From positions 135,747 to 199,746 of the forward strand of contig NZ_JAAKGI010000027.1 in assembly GCF_011762485.1 (NCBI RefSeq): DNA of 64,000 bases, in the 5' to 3' direction. The stretch is from Yeosuana marina (GTDB taxonomy: Bacteria; Bacteroidota; Bacteroidia; Flavobacteriales; Flavobacteriaceae). Position numbers and translations under genes: made by a program. The notes below the pieces were generated by a model. The model was not told where the DNA came from, ran no database searches, and saw only the letters and a program-made list of their open reading frames with translations. Positions 1-8,354 of the stretch are shown here, one piece after another. Position 1 is the stretch's first letter. Each line of letters begins with the position of its first letter.

Positions 1-46
1 TTGCTAAAAACCAAAAACTAAAAGCCAATAGCAAAAGCTAAAAGAA
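1..46. repeat. Low-complexity intergenic TAGCAA/TTGCTA repeat
   Basis: This short gap before hisH is made of repeated CTAAAA and GCCAATAGC words. TTGCTA at the left edge is the reverse complement of TAGCAA near 29-34. The same word family recurs in the gaps at 639-690 and 9753-9850, so this looks like one copy of a dispersed intergenic repeat. The upstream gene lies outside the window. Confidence 0.4.
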
Positions 47-628
47 ATGAAGTTAATTATTATAAATTATGGAGCTGGAAATATTAAAAGTATTCAGTTT
101 GCCTTTAATCGTATGGGAATTGATGCAATTTTATCTAATGACCCAGATGAGATTCTTGCTGCGGATAAAATTATATTTCCGGGAGTGGGAGAAGCTAGTA
201 GTGCTATGAATATGCTTAAACAAAGCGGATTAGACATACTAATTCCACAGTTAAAACAGCCTGTTTTAGGCATTTGTCTGGGCATGCAACTTATGTGTAA
301 TAGGACAGAAGAAGGCAATACTAAAGGTTTAGAGATTTTCAATACCGAAGTTAAACGCTTTTCAAATACTGTTAAAGTACCACAAATGGGGTGGAACGTA
401 ATAAAAAATTTAAAGTCCGATTTATTTTCGGGTATTAAAGAAAACGAATACATGTATTTAGTTCATAGTTATTATGCTGAACATTGCAATCAAACCATTG
501 CAGCGACAGATTACGGACTTAATTACGCTTCAGCTTTGCAACATAATAACTTTTATGGAGTTCAATTTCACCCAGAAAAGAGTAGTTTAGCAGGAGCAAA
601 GATTTTAGAAAATTTCATCAATTTATAG
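47..628 (+). CDS. hisH: Imidazole glycerol phosphate synthase, glutaminase subunit HisH
   Basis: HisH hydrolyses glutamine and passes ammonia to HisF, which makes imidazole glycerol phosphate and AICAR in histidine synthesis (cytoplasm). The class I amidotransferase triad is visible: nucleophile Cys77 in LGICLGMQ, then His175 and Glu177 in GVQFHPEK. The N-terminal NYGAGN motif and the length of 193 residues are normal for the family. It is the first his gene in the window, followed by hisA after 67 nt and then hisF and hisIE on the same strand, so this is the 3' half of a his operon. The partner HisF is encoded at 1499-2254. Nothing looks damaged. Confidence 0.97.
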   Translation: MKLIIINYGAGNIKSIQFAFNRMGIDAILSNDPDEILAADKIIFPGVGEASSAMNMLKQSGLDILIPQLKQPVLGICLGMQLMCNRTEEGNTKGLEIFNTEVKRFSNTVKVPQMGWNVIKNLKSDLFSGIKENEYMYLVHSYYAEHCNQTIAATDYGLNYASALQHNNFYGVQFHPEKSSLAGAKILENFINL

Positions 629-638
629 CGTGAATTTT

Positions 639-690
639 AGCCTTTAGCAATTTGCTAATGGCCAATAGCTTAACACTAAAAAGCTTAAAA
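639..690. repeat. Intergenic hairpin repeat between hisH and hisA
   Basis: The gap contains TTAGCAA (644-650) and TTGCTAA (652-658), a near-perfect dyad with a single central T. It is followed by GGCCAATAGC and AAAAAGC words like those at 1-46 and 9753-9850. There is no T-tract, so it is not a clear terminator. It is probably a member of a dispersed intergenic repeat family. Confidence 0.45.
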
Positions 691-695
691 TAGAA

Positions 696-1430
696 ATGAG
701 AATTATACCAGCCATAGATATTATAGACGGAAAATGTGTTCGTTTAACTAAAGGTGATTACGATACAAAAAAGGTTTATAATGAAAATCCGCTTGAAGTT
801 GCCAAAGCATTTGAAGCCTCAGGAATAGAATATTTACATTTAGTTGATTTGGACGGAGCAAAGGCGAATCACATTGTTAATTATCGCGTTTTAGAGCAAA
901 TCGCAGCAAAAACAAGCTTAAAAATTGATTTTGGTGGCGGACTCAAAGCTGATGAAGACTTAAACATTGCTTTTAATTCAGGAGCGAAACAAATTACAGG
1001 AGGTAGTATTGCAGTGAAAGACCCGGAGACTTTCGAGAGTTGGATTTCAAAATATGGTGCTACTAAAATTATTTTAGGTGCAGATAGCGATAACGGTAAA
1101 GTTTCAATTAGCGGTTGGATGGAACAAAGTAAAGAAGATGTAATACCATTTATAAAAGCCTATCAGCGAAAAAGTATTCAATATGTAATTTGTACAGATA
1201 TCTCGAAAGATGGCATGCTGGAAGGGCCTTCCGCGGAGTTATATAAGCAAATTATTGATGAATGTTCGAATAGTAGTAGCGGACAATCTATTAAACTCAT
1301 TGCTTCTGGTGGTATTTCAACGATTGAAGAAATTCCGATGTTGAAAGAATTAGGTTGTGAGGGTGTTATTATTGGAAAAGCTATTTACGAAAATAGAATT
1401 AGCTTAAAACAACTTGAAAAATATGTATAA
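696..1430 (+). CDS. hisA: ProFAR isomerase HisA
   Basis: This enzyme isomerises N'-ProFAR to PRFAR, the substrate of the HisF/HisH synthase. It is a half-barrel-duplicated TIM barrel. The sequence starts with [11 protein letters not shown], which carries the N-terminal catalytic Asp8. It also shows DFGGGLK, the phosphate-binding [16 protein letters not shown] and the C-terminal ASGGIST and [10 protein letters not shown] motifs. Its length of 244 residues is typical. It lies 67 nt after hisH and 68 nt before hisF. Confidence 0.96.
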   Translation: MRIIPAIDIIDGKCVRLTKGDYDTKKVYNENPLEVAKAFEASGIEYLHLVDLDGAKANHIVNYRVLEQIAAKTSLKIDFGGGLKADEDLNIAFNSGAKQITGGSIAVKDPETFESWISKYGATKIILGADSDNGKVSISGWMEQSKEDVIPFIKAYQRKSIQYVICTDISKDGMLEGPSAELYKQIIDECSNSSSGQSIKLIASGGISTIEEIPMLKELGCEGVIIGKAIYENRISLKQLEKYV

Positions 1431-1498
1431 ATATTGTAAAGTAAAATGATAAGTATTTAAAACTTTTCACTTTTACTTTTCGCTTTTTACTTGAAAGA
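1431..1498. repeat. Low-complexity AAAGTAAAA/TTTTACTTTTC gap between hisA and hisF
   Basis: The 68-nt gap is built from GTAAAGTAAAATG followed by the reverse-type words CACTTTTACTTTTCGCTTTTTACTT. These give a weak self-complementary structure. It is unlike the TTAGC-type repeat in the preceding gap. No promoter or terminator could be assigned. Confidence 0.3.
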
Positions 1499-2254
1499 AT
1501 GTTAACAAAACGAATTATACCATGTTTAGATATTAAAAACGGACGCACCGTAAAAGGCGTAAATTTTGTGGATTTGCGTGATGCAGGTGATCCTGTGGAA
1601 TTAGCAAAGCAATATGCTGATATGGGGGCAGATGAATTGGTATTTTTAGATATTTCTGCAACGTTGGAAGGTCGTGCCACAACCTTAGAAATGGTGTTAC
1701 ACGTGGCTGAGCAAGTAAATATTCCCTTTACAGTTGGTGGCGGGATTTCGTCTGTTGAGCACGTAGATGCTTTGTTGCATTGTGGAGCGGATAAGGTTTC
1801 GATTAACTCCTCGGCAGTGAAACGACCTGATTTGGTTAATGAATTGGCTGATAAATTTGGAAGTCAGTGCGTGGTGGTAGCGATTGATGCAAAAGAGGTC
1901 GATGGACAATGGAAAGTGCATTTGGCAGGCGGCAGTATTCCAACAGAAATTAATTTATTTGAATGGGCAAAAGAAGTCGAACAGCGGGGTGCAGGTGAAA
2001 TTTTATTCACGTCTATGAATCACGATGGCACTAAAAATGGCTTTGCAAATGAAGCGTTGGCTAAGTTGTCTTCAGAATTAAATATTCCTATAATAGCTTC
2101 GGGAGGCGCAGGAAACGTACAGCATTTTATTGATACGTTTAAAGAAGGAAAATCTGATGCGGCTCTTGCGGCAAGTGTGTTTCATTTTGGTGAAATTCCG
2201 ATACCAGAATTAAAAAAAGAATTGAGAAAAAATCATATAGAAGTAAGAATATAA
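1499..2254 (+). CDS. hisF: Imidazole glycerol phosphate synthase, cyclase subunit HisF
   Basis: HisF is the cyclase of the HisFH complex. It takes ammonia from HisH and converts PRFAR to imidazole glycerol phosphate. The N-terminal [16 protein letters not shown] carries catalytic Asp11. VVVAIDAK holds the second catalytic Asp at about residue 130. The TVGGGISS and ASGGAGN phosphate-binding loops and the [11 protein letters not shown] loop are all present. Length 251 is normal. It is downstream of hisA. The 106-nt gap to hisIE holds a dispersed GTCATTACGAGG-type repeat. Confidence 0.97.
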   Translation: MLTKRIIPCLDIKNGRTVKGVNFVDLRDAGDPVELAKQYADMGADELVFLDISATLEGRATTLEMVLHVAEQVNIPFTVGGGISSVEHVDALLHCGADKVSINSSAVKRPDLVNELADKFGSQCVVVAIDAKEVDGQWKVHLAGGSIPTEINLFEWAKEVEQRGAGEILFTSMNHDGTKNGFANEALAKLSSELNIPIIASGGAGNVQHFIDTFKEGKSDAALAASVFHFGEIPIPELKKELRKNHIEVRI

Positions 2255-2255
2255 T

Positions 2256-2288
2256 CGTCATTACGAGGAGGAACGACGAAGTAATCTT
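2256..2288. repeat. Dispersed GTCATTACGAGGAGGAACGACGAAGTAATCT-type repeat
   Basis: Directly after the hisF stop lies a sequence beginning CGTCATTACGAGGAGG and ending CGACGAAGTAATCTT. Its two ends (ATTAC and GTAAT) are complementary. A diverged copy lies at 12036-12066. Repeats of this wording (CGTCATTGCGAGGA...) are, from memory, scattered in many bacterial genomes, including Bacteroidota. It has no coding role here. Confidence 0.6.
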
Positions 2289-2360
2289 AAAGTTGAAACA
2301 AAATATATCAAATCGATTGTCAAATCACTAGAAAGTAATTGGTAATCATATTTTAAAATC

Positions 2361-2954
2361 ATGGAAATAAAATTTAACAACGACGGATTAGTTCCAGCAA
2401 TTATTCAAGATGTCACAACAAAAAATGTGTTGATGCTAGGTTATATGAATGAAGAAGCGTACCACAAAACCGTATCGACAAGACAAGTCACTTTTTTTAG
2501 TAGAAGTAAGCAACGATTATGGACAAAAGGTGAAGAAAGTGGTAATTTTTTAAATCTTGTTGATATTAAAAACGATTGTGATAACGATACGCTTTTAATT
2601 CAAGTAAATCCAGTTGGACCAACCTGCCACAAAGGAACCGACACGTGTTGGGGAGAAGAAAATAAATCTAACTATGGATTCTTTTCAACGTTAGAAGATG
2701 TGATTACCGAACGTATTGCAAATAAAGATACCAATAAATCTTACGTTGCGAGTTTATTTGCGAAAGGTATTAATAAAGTTGCTCAAAAAGTAGGTGAGGA
2801 GGCTGTTGAAACTGTTATAGAAGCTATGGATACTAACGATGAGTTATTTATTTACGAATCAGCAGATTTAATGTTTCATTACCTCATGTTATTACAAGCA
2901 AAAGGGTTTACATTAAAAGATATTGAAGAAGAGTTAAAAGGACGACATAAGTAA
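2361..2954 (+). CDS. hisIE: Bifunctional phosphoribosyl-AMP cyclohydrolase / phosphoribosyl-ATP pyrophosphatase HisIE
   Basis: This fusion protein carries out histidine steps two and three. The N-terminal HisI domain (about residues 1-105) shows the metal-binding Asp/Cys set, with DCDNDTLL and GPTCHKGTDTCW. The C-terminal HisE domain (about 110-197) shows the MazG-like helices KVGEEAVETVIEA and the ESADLMFHYLMLL acidic helix. The gene order F-I(E) is standard. It is the last gene of the operon and is followed by a long hairpin at 2958-2999. Confidence 0.96.
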   Translation: MEIKFNNDGLVPAIIQDVTTKNVLMLGYMNEEAYHKTVSTRQVTFFSRSKQRLWTKGEESGNFLNLVDIKNDCDNDTLLIQVNPVGPTCHKGTDTCWGEENKSNYGFFSTLEDVITERIANKDTNKSYVASLFAKGINKVAQKVGEEAVETVIEAMDTNDELFIYESADLMFHYLMLLQAKGFTLKDIEEELKGRHK

Positions 2955-2957
2955 GTT

Positions 2958-2999
2958 CAAACAACAAGACATTAGAGAAATCTAACGCCTTGTTGTTTG
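2958..2999 (+). terminator. Hairpin at the end of the his operon
   Basis: CAAACAACAAG (2958-2968) pairs perfectly with CTTGTTGTTTG (2989-2999), with an inner TTAGA-gaaa-TCTAA stem. It starts 3 nt after the hisIE stop. A U-tract is lacking downstream, so termination is likely but not proved by sequence. The converging gene ends at 3015. Confidence 0.6.
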
Positions 3000-3014
3000 C
3001 AAATGATATTTAGA

Positions 3015-3452
3015 TTATGAAATCCAGCCTTTAATCTGCGATTTATTTGAAAACCACACTAAAAAGATACCAATTACAAGGACCGTTATAGGCATAATAG
3101 CACCTCCGGGCCCATAAACCTCAGAGGCATTACTCATGAATAAATTGTAAATCATCTGAACTATAATTCCGAGTAACGAAATTAGCAAGACAGGTTTTGC
3201 CCATCGCTTTCTAAACAATAGTAATAAGCACCCTAAAGCTCCTCCCCAAACAGCAAAAGCGAATGCAGCTGTGGCCCAAGCGGGAATATCTGTATACAGA
3301 GCTTGTTCTGCTTCTGGTAATGCTTTTAAAACATCATCAGACATATAAGCCTGACTTAAATAAGCCATAACTCCCATGATATTCCAAATAAGAGCAATAA
3401 CACTTACAATCCAAAACCAAACAGGCGGTTTATTTGAAAAATTCTCAGTCAT
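3015..3452 (-). CDS. Small four-helix inner membrane protein, uncharacterised
   Basis: This is a 145-residue protein with four predicted membrane segments, roughly residues 10-32, 58-82, 86-107 and 118-136. The second begins ALYTDIPAWATAAFAFAVWGG. The first cytoplasmic residues include the PPVWFWIVSVIALIWN pattern seen in a family common in marine flavobacteria and often labelled sugar transporter without experimental support. No catalytic motif is visible. It is a single-gene unit converging on the his operon. Confidence 0.7.
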   Translation of the reverse strand: MTENFSNKPPVWFWIVSVIALIWNIMGVMAYLSQAYMSDDVLKALPEAEQALYTDIPAWATAAFAFAVWGGALGCLLLLFRKRWAKPVLLISLLGIIVQMIYNLFMSNASEVYGPGGAIMPITVLVIGIFLVWFSNKSQIKGWIS

Positions 3453-3557
3453 AATAAATAGTTTAGTTGGTTAATAATTATACAATTTATAAAATTTTTG
3501 TCATACTTAATAAAATGACTTACTTTCAAATCCTTAAAAAAAAAATATTCAAACGTT

Positions 3558-4334
3558 TTGAAGAAACACTTTTACCTTGTAACTGTTCAGTTTTTAGGTT
3601 ACCGATTTCACGGTTGGCAAAAACAGCCTCATTTAAAAACGGTTCATTTAATGATTGACAGAACTTTAAAATTTATTCTTGAAGATCAACCTTTTAAAAC
3701 TTTAGGTTCTGGGCGAACTGATGCTATGGTGTCCGCTCAAGAAGCGGCATTCGAGTTGTTTCTAGAACAGCCGTTAGATGATTTGGAATCTTTTTTACAA
3801 CTATTTAATCAGAATCTTCCGCAAGATATTAGAGCCTTAACCATTAAGGAGGTTGATTCTAGTTTTAACATTATTAATAATTCAAAACTTAAGGAATATT
3901 TATATTTGTTTACGCACGGCACTAAAAATCATCCCTTTTGCGCTCCTATAATGACAACCATTTTGGATTCTCTTGATATTGAATTAATGAAAAAAGGAGC
4001 AACCTGTTTTGAAGGGTCTCATTTTTTTAAAACATATTGTTATAAAGCAACTAATGAGGGCGTTTATCATAGAACCATTGAAACCTGTGAACTCATTGAA
4101 AACACCATGTTTACTGCTAATTTTTTTCCTGAGAAAAGCTATATATTAAGAGTCCGCGGAAAAGGATTTATGCGTAATCAAATCCGGCTCATGATGGGTG
4201 CATTAATCAAATTAGGAAGAGGAGATATCACTTTAGAATATATTCAAGAAAGTTTAAAACCAGATAGTAAAGAAGTAATGGATTATATAGCTCCTGCTTC
4301 AGGGTTAATTCTTAATAAGATTGATTTTACTTAG
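3558..4334 (+). CDS. Divergent TruA-family tRNA pseudouridine synthase
   Basis: This 258-residue protein matches the TruA fold. The HGWQKQP motif follows the first strand, the catalytic Asp sits in GSGRTDAM (canonical GRTDKGVHA), and the RGKGFMRNQIRLMMGAL helix is the family C-terminal signature. TruA modifies U38-U40 in the tRNA anticodon arm. The loop after the catalytic Asp (AMVSA) and the middle of the protein are divergent, so this may be a paralogue with a different target. The start is TTG at 3558. No ATG lies in frame between the preceding stop (3516) and this codon, and the protein aligns from its second residue. A ten-A run lies just upstream at 3536-3545. Confidence 0.8.
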   Translation: MKKHFYLVTVQFLGYRFHGWQKQPHLKTVHLMIDRTLKFILEDQPFKTLGSGRTDAMVSAQEAAFELFLEQPLDDLESFLQLFNQNLPQDIRALTIKEVDSSFNIINNSKLKEYLYLFTHGTKNHPFCAPIMTTILDSLDIELMKKGATCFEGSHFFKTYCYKATNEGVYHRTIETCELIENTMFTANFFPEKSYILRVRGKGFMRNQIRLMMGALIKLGRGDITLEYIQESLKPDSKEVMDYIAPASGLILNKIDFT

Positions 4335-4516
4335 TTTACTTCATTTAACTATCGGTTCTTGTTTTTAATAAATATAGTATTAGCATGTTAATTGTACAAC
4401 ACTTAACAAAAAACATGTAACAGACTATAAGGAGTTTAGGGTCATCTTTGTATAAGATATTTAGTAAAGCCGAAGTTTCTAGATACACGTTATAAATTTA
4501 ACTCTAAAACAAACCC

Positions 4517-5071
4517 ATGAAAAATGTAATAGTATTGATTGCAATACTTCTGTCAGTAAATTTATTTGCTCAAGAAGCACCAACCGAAGTAAAAAAAGAA
4601 ACCGAAGTAAAAACCATTAAAACAAAAGATGCAGATAAAACTACCGAAAAAAAGATAAAAGTTGTTACCAGCGAAACAGCTTCAGTTGAATTGGATAAAA
4701 AGGATAAGAATAAGGTAAATCAAGATCGTATTGGAGCGACAAAGAAAGTTGAAAAAACAGTGAGTATTGATAATGATGACGATAACAATTATGATGTTTT
4801 ATCCCAAGAAACGTATTATATTTTAGGTGAAGAAAACTATAGGTTTACTCCTAATGAAAAAGGTTTCGATATCACTTTTGATAAAAATAAAGATAATAAT
4901 CATTTCATTAAAGTTGGAAAAGCTTGGACAACAAGTAACGATAGTTATTACATTTTAAACGGCGAGATACATTCAGGTATTGGTTATTTTGATTCTAACG
5001 GAAATTTTGCTGTGGAATACTTCAATAAAGAAACAAATCAAGTTGAAGTAAAAACATATATGAGAAATTAA
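4517..5071 (+). CDS. Secreted Lys/Glu-rich hypothetical protein
   Basis: This 184-residue protein has a clean signal peptide (MKNVIVLIAILLSVNLFAQ, cleavage after about residue 19). A low-complexity, charged stretch of KKETEVKT, DKTTEKK and DKKDKNK type covers residues 22-80. The C-terminal half (about 95-184) is a compact region rich in Tyr and Asn with no recognised motif. It is probably periplasmic or surface associated. It stands alone, with a strong terminator 28 nt after the stop. Function unknown. Confidence 0.65.
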   Translation: MKNVIVLIAILLSVNLFAQEAPTEVKKETEVKTIKTKDADKTTEKKIKVVTSETASVELDKKDKNKVNQDRIGATKKVEKTVSIDNDDDNNYDVLSQETYYILGEENYRFTPNEKGFDITFDKNKDNNHFIKVGKAWTTSNDSYYILNGEIHSGIGYFDSNGNFAVEYFNKETNQVEVKTYMRN

Positions 5072-5098
5072 TATTTGAAAAAAATGTTAACTAATAAT

Positions 5099-5126
5099 AA
5101 AAGTCCCGTTTCATTCGGGACTTTTT
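5099..5126 (+). terminator. Intrinsic terminator
   Basis: AAAAGTCCCG (5099-5108) pairs with CGGGACTTTT (5116-5125), with a 7-nt loop and a run of Ts. This is a classic rho-independent terminator for the secreted protein gene at 4517-5071. Confidence 0.85.
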
Positions 5127-5158
5127 GTATTTTCGGAAAATAATAAAGGATAATATCA

Positions 5159-5836
5159 ATGAATACAACTATTTCAGCATCTGTGCTAGAGTTCTTAAAA
5201 AAATTAGAAAACAATAATAATAGGGACTGGTTTAACGAGCATAAAAAGGAATTTAAATCTATTGAATCAGATGTTAAAAAGGTCTATTCAAGGCTTTTTG
5301 AACTCCTGAAAACACATGATGATGTTGATACATTCAAGATATTTAGAATTTATAGAGATGTTCGTTTTTCAAAAAACAAGCTACCCTATAAAACCCATTT
5401 TGGTGGTTCGTTTAATAGAGTGAAACCAAATTTAAGAGGTGGGTATTATGTTCATATTCAACCTAATAACGAAAGTTTTATTGCTACAGGTTTTTGGGAT
5501 CCTAATAAAGATGATTTACTTAGAATTAGAAAAGAGTTTGAAATGGATGACCAAGAGATTAGGGAAATTCTTAATAATAAAAACTTGAAAAGTGTTTGGG
5601 GAGAATTACAAGGAGACGAATTAATTACTGCTCCAAAAGGATTTGATAAAGAGCATAAAGCTATTGACCTGATCAGGAAGAAACAATTTATTTTTACTAA
5701 AAAATTTACAGATAATGAGGTGTTAAACCCTAATTTTATTAGTTCGGTAAACGATGCTTTTAAAGTAATTCGTCCATATTTTGATTATATGAGCGATGTA
5801 CTAACCACGGATTTAAATGGCGTGTCTATTATATAA
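5159..5836 (+). CDS. DUF2461 (TIGR02453) family protein
   Basis: This 225-residue protein matches the DUF2461/TIGR02453 family. The NNNRDWFNEHKKEF motif is near residue 17, the FKIFRIYRDVRFSKNKLPYKTHFG block is near 65-88, and GGYYVHIQP follows. These are the family hallmarks. The biochemical function of the family is not established. Its 3' end overlaps the convergent gene 5829-6275 by 8 nt. Start ATG at 5159. Confidence 0.85.
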   Translation: MNTTISASVLEFLKKLENNNNRDWFNEHKKEFKSIESDVKKVYSRLFELLKTHDDVDTFKIFRIYRDVRFSKNKLPYKTHFGGSFNRVKPNLRGGYYVHIQPNNESFIATGFWDPNKDDLLRIRKEFEMDDQEIREILNNKNLKSVWGELQGDELITAPKGFDKEHKAIDLIRKKQFIFTKKFTDNEVLNPNFISSVNDAFKVIRPYFDYMSDVLTTDLNGVSII

Positions 5837-6275
5837 TTTCGGTAATTAAATACGTTTTATCATTAAAAACAAAACGACTATTAACTATTTTGTTTTTAAG
5901 TAGTTGCCCAATAGGAGACTGCAAAGAGATGGCATAATAAGTCTCGCCCTCTAAATCAATTTTACCAATACTAGTAGATATATAAAAATGAATACTGTCT
6001 GTTTTTACGATGCTACCCAACACCACATCTTTGAATTCAATATTTGTTTTTATAAGTTTTAAATACTCTTTTGTTTTTTGAACATTATTTAAGTATTCTA
6101 TATTTTTTTCTAAATCATTAAATAATTTTCCATTGCCGGAATCATCGTCTTCAGTGTTGGATTTGTCATTGCTAGCAATAGAATCTTTAATTAATTCGAT
6201 TTCATTCTTGTAATCTGTTATACGTTTATCAACGTGCTCATTACAAATTTGCAAAAGTAATTGCTTTGTTTTCAT
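5829..6275 (-). CDS. GreA/GreB-like protein
   Basis: This 148-residue protein resembles transcript-cleavage factor relatives. It has an N-terminal charged, probably coiled-coil region (residues 1-85) and a C-terminal FKBP-like domain (about 86-148). The C-terminal domain carries LGSIVKTD, YYAISLQSPIGQLL and KTYLITEI, the pattern of GreA/GreB C-termini. The N-terminus carries an acidic tract (EDDDSG near 41-46). It may bind RNA polymerase, but direct function is inferred only. It is transcribed right after the gene at 6281-6697 (5-nt gap) and overlaps the convergent DUF2461 gene by 8 nt. Confidence 0.65.
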   Translation of the reverse strand: MKTKQLLLQICNEHVDKRITDYKNEIELIKDSIASNDKSNTEDDDSGNGKLFNDLEKNIEYLNNVQKTKEYLKLIKTNIEFKDVVLGSIVKTDSIHFYISTSIGKIDLEGETYYAISLQSPIGQLLKNKIVNSRFVFNDKTYLITEII

Positions 6276-6280
6276 TAAAA

Positions 6281-6697
6281 CTATACTGCTTTTAAAAACT
6301 CAGGTCTTTCAAGCAGCTGAATATTGCTAATTAAGCGCTCTTTTACAATTTGCATCATTCGTTTGTTTAAGGCTGAAGAATTCTGAATATAAAGTTTGTA
6401 TTCATCAACTGTAAAGAGTCCTATCACAATTCCTTTTAGTGAATTACGAAACTTAATGTCTTTTTGAATGGCATTTTCGATATAATGAATGCGCTTTTCA
6501 ATCGATAAATCGTAAAAAGCACCTTTATGCTTGTTGGCGTAATTTTTAAAGACTTCATTAAATAAATCATTTTGTAACTTAACAATGGGTCGAATTACTA
6601 AATTTTGGAATCGTTCATCACTACTCATCGTGTCATTAATTGTAGCTGATGAAATCTCGGGGCGAATACTTTCTAGGTTGATTTGTCTTGTGTTCAT
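6281..6697 (-). CDS. Uncharacterised helical protein, flavobacterial family
   Basis: This 138-residue soluble protein is predicted to be mostly helical, with a conserved-looking core LSIEKRIHYIENAIQKD, FRNSLKGIVIGLFTVDEY and SALNKRMMQIVKERL. Homologues are known to me only as hypothetical proteins, sometimes mislabelled glyoxalase; there are no glyoxalase metal ligands here. It is the first gene of a two-gene unit with the GreA/GreB-like gene 5 nt downstream. Confidence 0.6.
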   Translation of the reverse strand: MNTRQINLESIRPEISSATINDTMSSDERFQNLVIRPIVKLQNDLFNEVFKNYANKHKGAFYDLSIEKRIHYIENAIQKDIKFRNSLKGIVIGLFTVDEYKLYIQNSSALNKRMMQIVKERLISNIQLLERPEFLKAV

Positions 6698-6792
6698 GAC
6701 ATTAGATTTTTAATAAAATTATTGATTAATAAAATGCTATCTAATTATTGGTTTTATAGTTTTTAACTAGTTTATCAACAATTGTAATTTCA

Positions 6793-6800
6793 TACCTTTG
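6793..6800 (+). promoter_or_regulatory. -7 promoter element TACCTTTG for the DUF72 gene
   Basis: TACCTTTG fits the Bacteroidota -7 consensus TAnnTTTG exactly and lies 38 nt before the ATG at 6839. A clear TTG at the -33 position is not present. Confidence 0.55.
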
Positions 6801-6838
6801 TAATTGATTCTAATTATTTCGAAAAAAACACTAAATAT

Positions 6839-7726
6839 ATGAAGTTTGGCAGTGTCAATAATCCCGAACAGATAGACTTTACTTTACCAAAAGATCATCC
6901 AAAAACAAAGATTATTTTAAATAGATTTTTAGATGATAATGTGCCCGAAATTTATGTAGGCTGTGCTAAATGGAATAAAGCAGATCTTAAAGGATTTTAT
7001 CCCAGAGGAACTAAAGACGAATTAGTTTATTATGCATCGCAGTTTAATTCTGTTGAATTAAACGCTACATTTTACAGAATTTTTCCTGCCGAACAATTTG
7101 CTACTTGGTATGATAAAACACCCAAAGGGTTTAAATTTTTCCCCAAACTAAATCAAGAAATTAGTCATTGGAAACGATTACAAGGCACTAAAGAAGTTGT
7201 TGAGCATTATCTTTACAATGCTTCTAATTTAAAAGAAAAACTAGGCACCGTTTTTTTACAAATGCACAATAATTTTAGTCCGAAAGACTTTAATAAGGTT
7301 GTAGATTTTGTTGAAAATTGGCCTAAAGATATCCCGCTAGCTGTTGAGTTTAGGCATACCGATTGGTATAATACCAAGGAAATTGCAGAGGATTTATATG
7401 AGTTATTAGAAAGCAACAATATTTCGAATGTGATTGTTGATACTGCAGGAAGGCGAGATTTAATGCATATGCGTTTAACCAATGCAACGGCCTTTGTAAG
7501 ATATGTTGGAGCTAATCATGCAAGTGATTACAACCGATTGGATGATTGGATTTCACGAATAAAAGATTGGAAAGAACAAGGGATTAAAGAAATTGATTTT
7601 TTTATCCATCAGAATATAGAAAAAGAATCGCCATTACTTTCGGCTTATTTTATTAGAAAACTAAATCAAGAATTGGGCTATTCTTTAACAATTCCCAATA
7701 ACGATTCGCAACAAAAATTATTATAA
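6839..7726 (+). CDS. DUF72 domain protein
   Basis: This 295-residue DUF72 protein has a TIM-barrel-like fold of unknown activity. The hallmarks are VGCAKWNKADLKGFYPRG near residue 40, YASQFNSVELNATFYR, KFFPKLNQEISHW, the AVEFRHTDWY block near 170 and the later VIVDTAGRRD and AFVRYVG motifs. Full length for the family. It lies 9 nt before the thioesterase gene and is probably co-transcribed with it. Confidence 0.88.
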   Translation: MKFGSVNNPEQIDFTLPKDHPKTKIILNRFLDDNVPEIYVGCAKWNKADLKGFYPRGTKDELVYYASQFNSVELNATFYRIFPAEQFATWYDKTPKGFKFFPKLNQEISHWKRLQGTKEVVEHYLYNASNLKEKLGTVFLQMHNNFSPKDFNKVVDFVENWPKDIPLAVEFRHTDWYNTKEIAEDLYELLESNNISNVIVDTAGRRDLMHMRLTNATAFVRYVGANHASDYNRLDDWISRIKDWKEQGIKEIDFFIHQNIEKESPLLSAYFIRKLNQELGYSLTIPNNDSQQKLL

Positions 7727-7735
7727 AAATTATCT

Positions 7736-8122
7736 ATGAAATTTCATACTAGAAAATGGGTAAAACCAGAAGATTTAAACCCAAATGGAACCTTATTTGG
7801 AGGTCGCTTGTTAGAATGGATTGATGAAGAAGCTGCTCTTTACACCATTATTCAATTAGAAAATCAAAAAGTAGTCACCAAATACATGAGTGAAATCGAC
7901 TTTAAGTCGTCTGCACGGGAAGGCGATATTATAGAAATTGGTATTGAAGTGGTTAAATTTGGAAAAGCTTCTTTAACGCTTAGTTCTGAAGTTAGAAACA
8001 AAATGACTCACGAAACTATTATCACCATATCTAACATTGTAATGGTTAATTTGGGTGAAGGCGGCAAGTCGAAACCACACGGAAAGACGGAGGTTGAATT
8101 TGTTGAAGACCGGTTAAAGTAA
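7736..8122 (+). CDS. Hotdog-fold acyl-CoA thioesterase
   Basis: This 128-residue protein is a short, single-domain acyl-CoA thioesterase of the YciA/BFIT type. NPNGTLFGGRLLEWIDEEAA (residues 15-34) contains the conserved Asn and the catalytic Asp/Glu helix of the hotdog fold. SARE and EIGIEVVKFGKASL follow. It hydrolyses acyl-CoA thioesters; the chain-length preference cannot be read from sequence. It is downstream of DUF72 with a 9-nt gap. Confidence 0.85.
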   Translation: MKFHTRKWVKPEDLNPNGTLFGGRLLEWIDEEAALYTIIQLENQKVVTKYMSEIDFKSSAREGDIIEIGIEVVKFGKASLTLSSEVRNKMTHETIITISNIVMVNLGEGGKSKPHGKTEVEFVEDRLK

Positions 8123-8182
8123 AAATGTAAAATTCTGCCTTTAAAATTTATAAGCAAAACTATCGATTCTGTTGAGATAAAA

Positions 8183-8196
8183 TCGATTTAAATCGA
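8183..8196. promoter_or_regulatory. 14-bp perfect palindrome upstream of leuC
   Basis: TCGATTTAAATCGA is fully self-complementary. It lies about 80 nt upstream of the leuC -7 element (8276-8283), so it could be an operator for leucine control or a chance AT-rich palindrome. Confidence 0.3.
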
Positions 8197-8275
8197 ATAC
8201 ATTAATAATCTTATAAAAATGAATTGCAAATCGGCTTAAATTTTGTTATATGCTGAAAAAAAAGGTAGTTTTTCC

Positions 8276-8283
8276 TAAATTTG
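8276..8283 (+). promoter_or_regulatory. -7 promoter element TAAATTTG of the leu operon
   Basis: TAAATTTG matches the Bacteroidota -7 consensus and would give a leader of about 60-65 nt before leuC. The region upstream has CTG rather than TTG at about the -33 spacing. No leucine-rich leader peptide was found in the 8123-8354 gap. Confidence 0.55.
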
Positions 8284-8354
8284 AGGACTTTTGCAAGTAA
8301 CATGGCTTATTAGCAAAAGCGTTATCTAAATTTAAAATCAAATTAAAATTTTTT

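Noticed and set aside
94..453. Minus-strand 119-codon frame inside hisH
   Set aside because: It lies fully inside a clear hisH gene with catalytic residues and has no recognisable features.
1399..1680. Minus-strand 93-codon frame across the hisA-hisF gap
   Set aside because: It overlaps two real genes on the other strand and includes the low-complexity gap.
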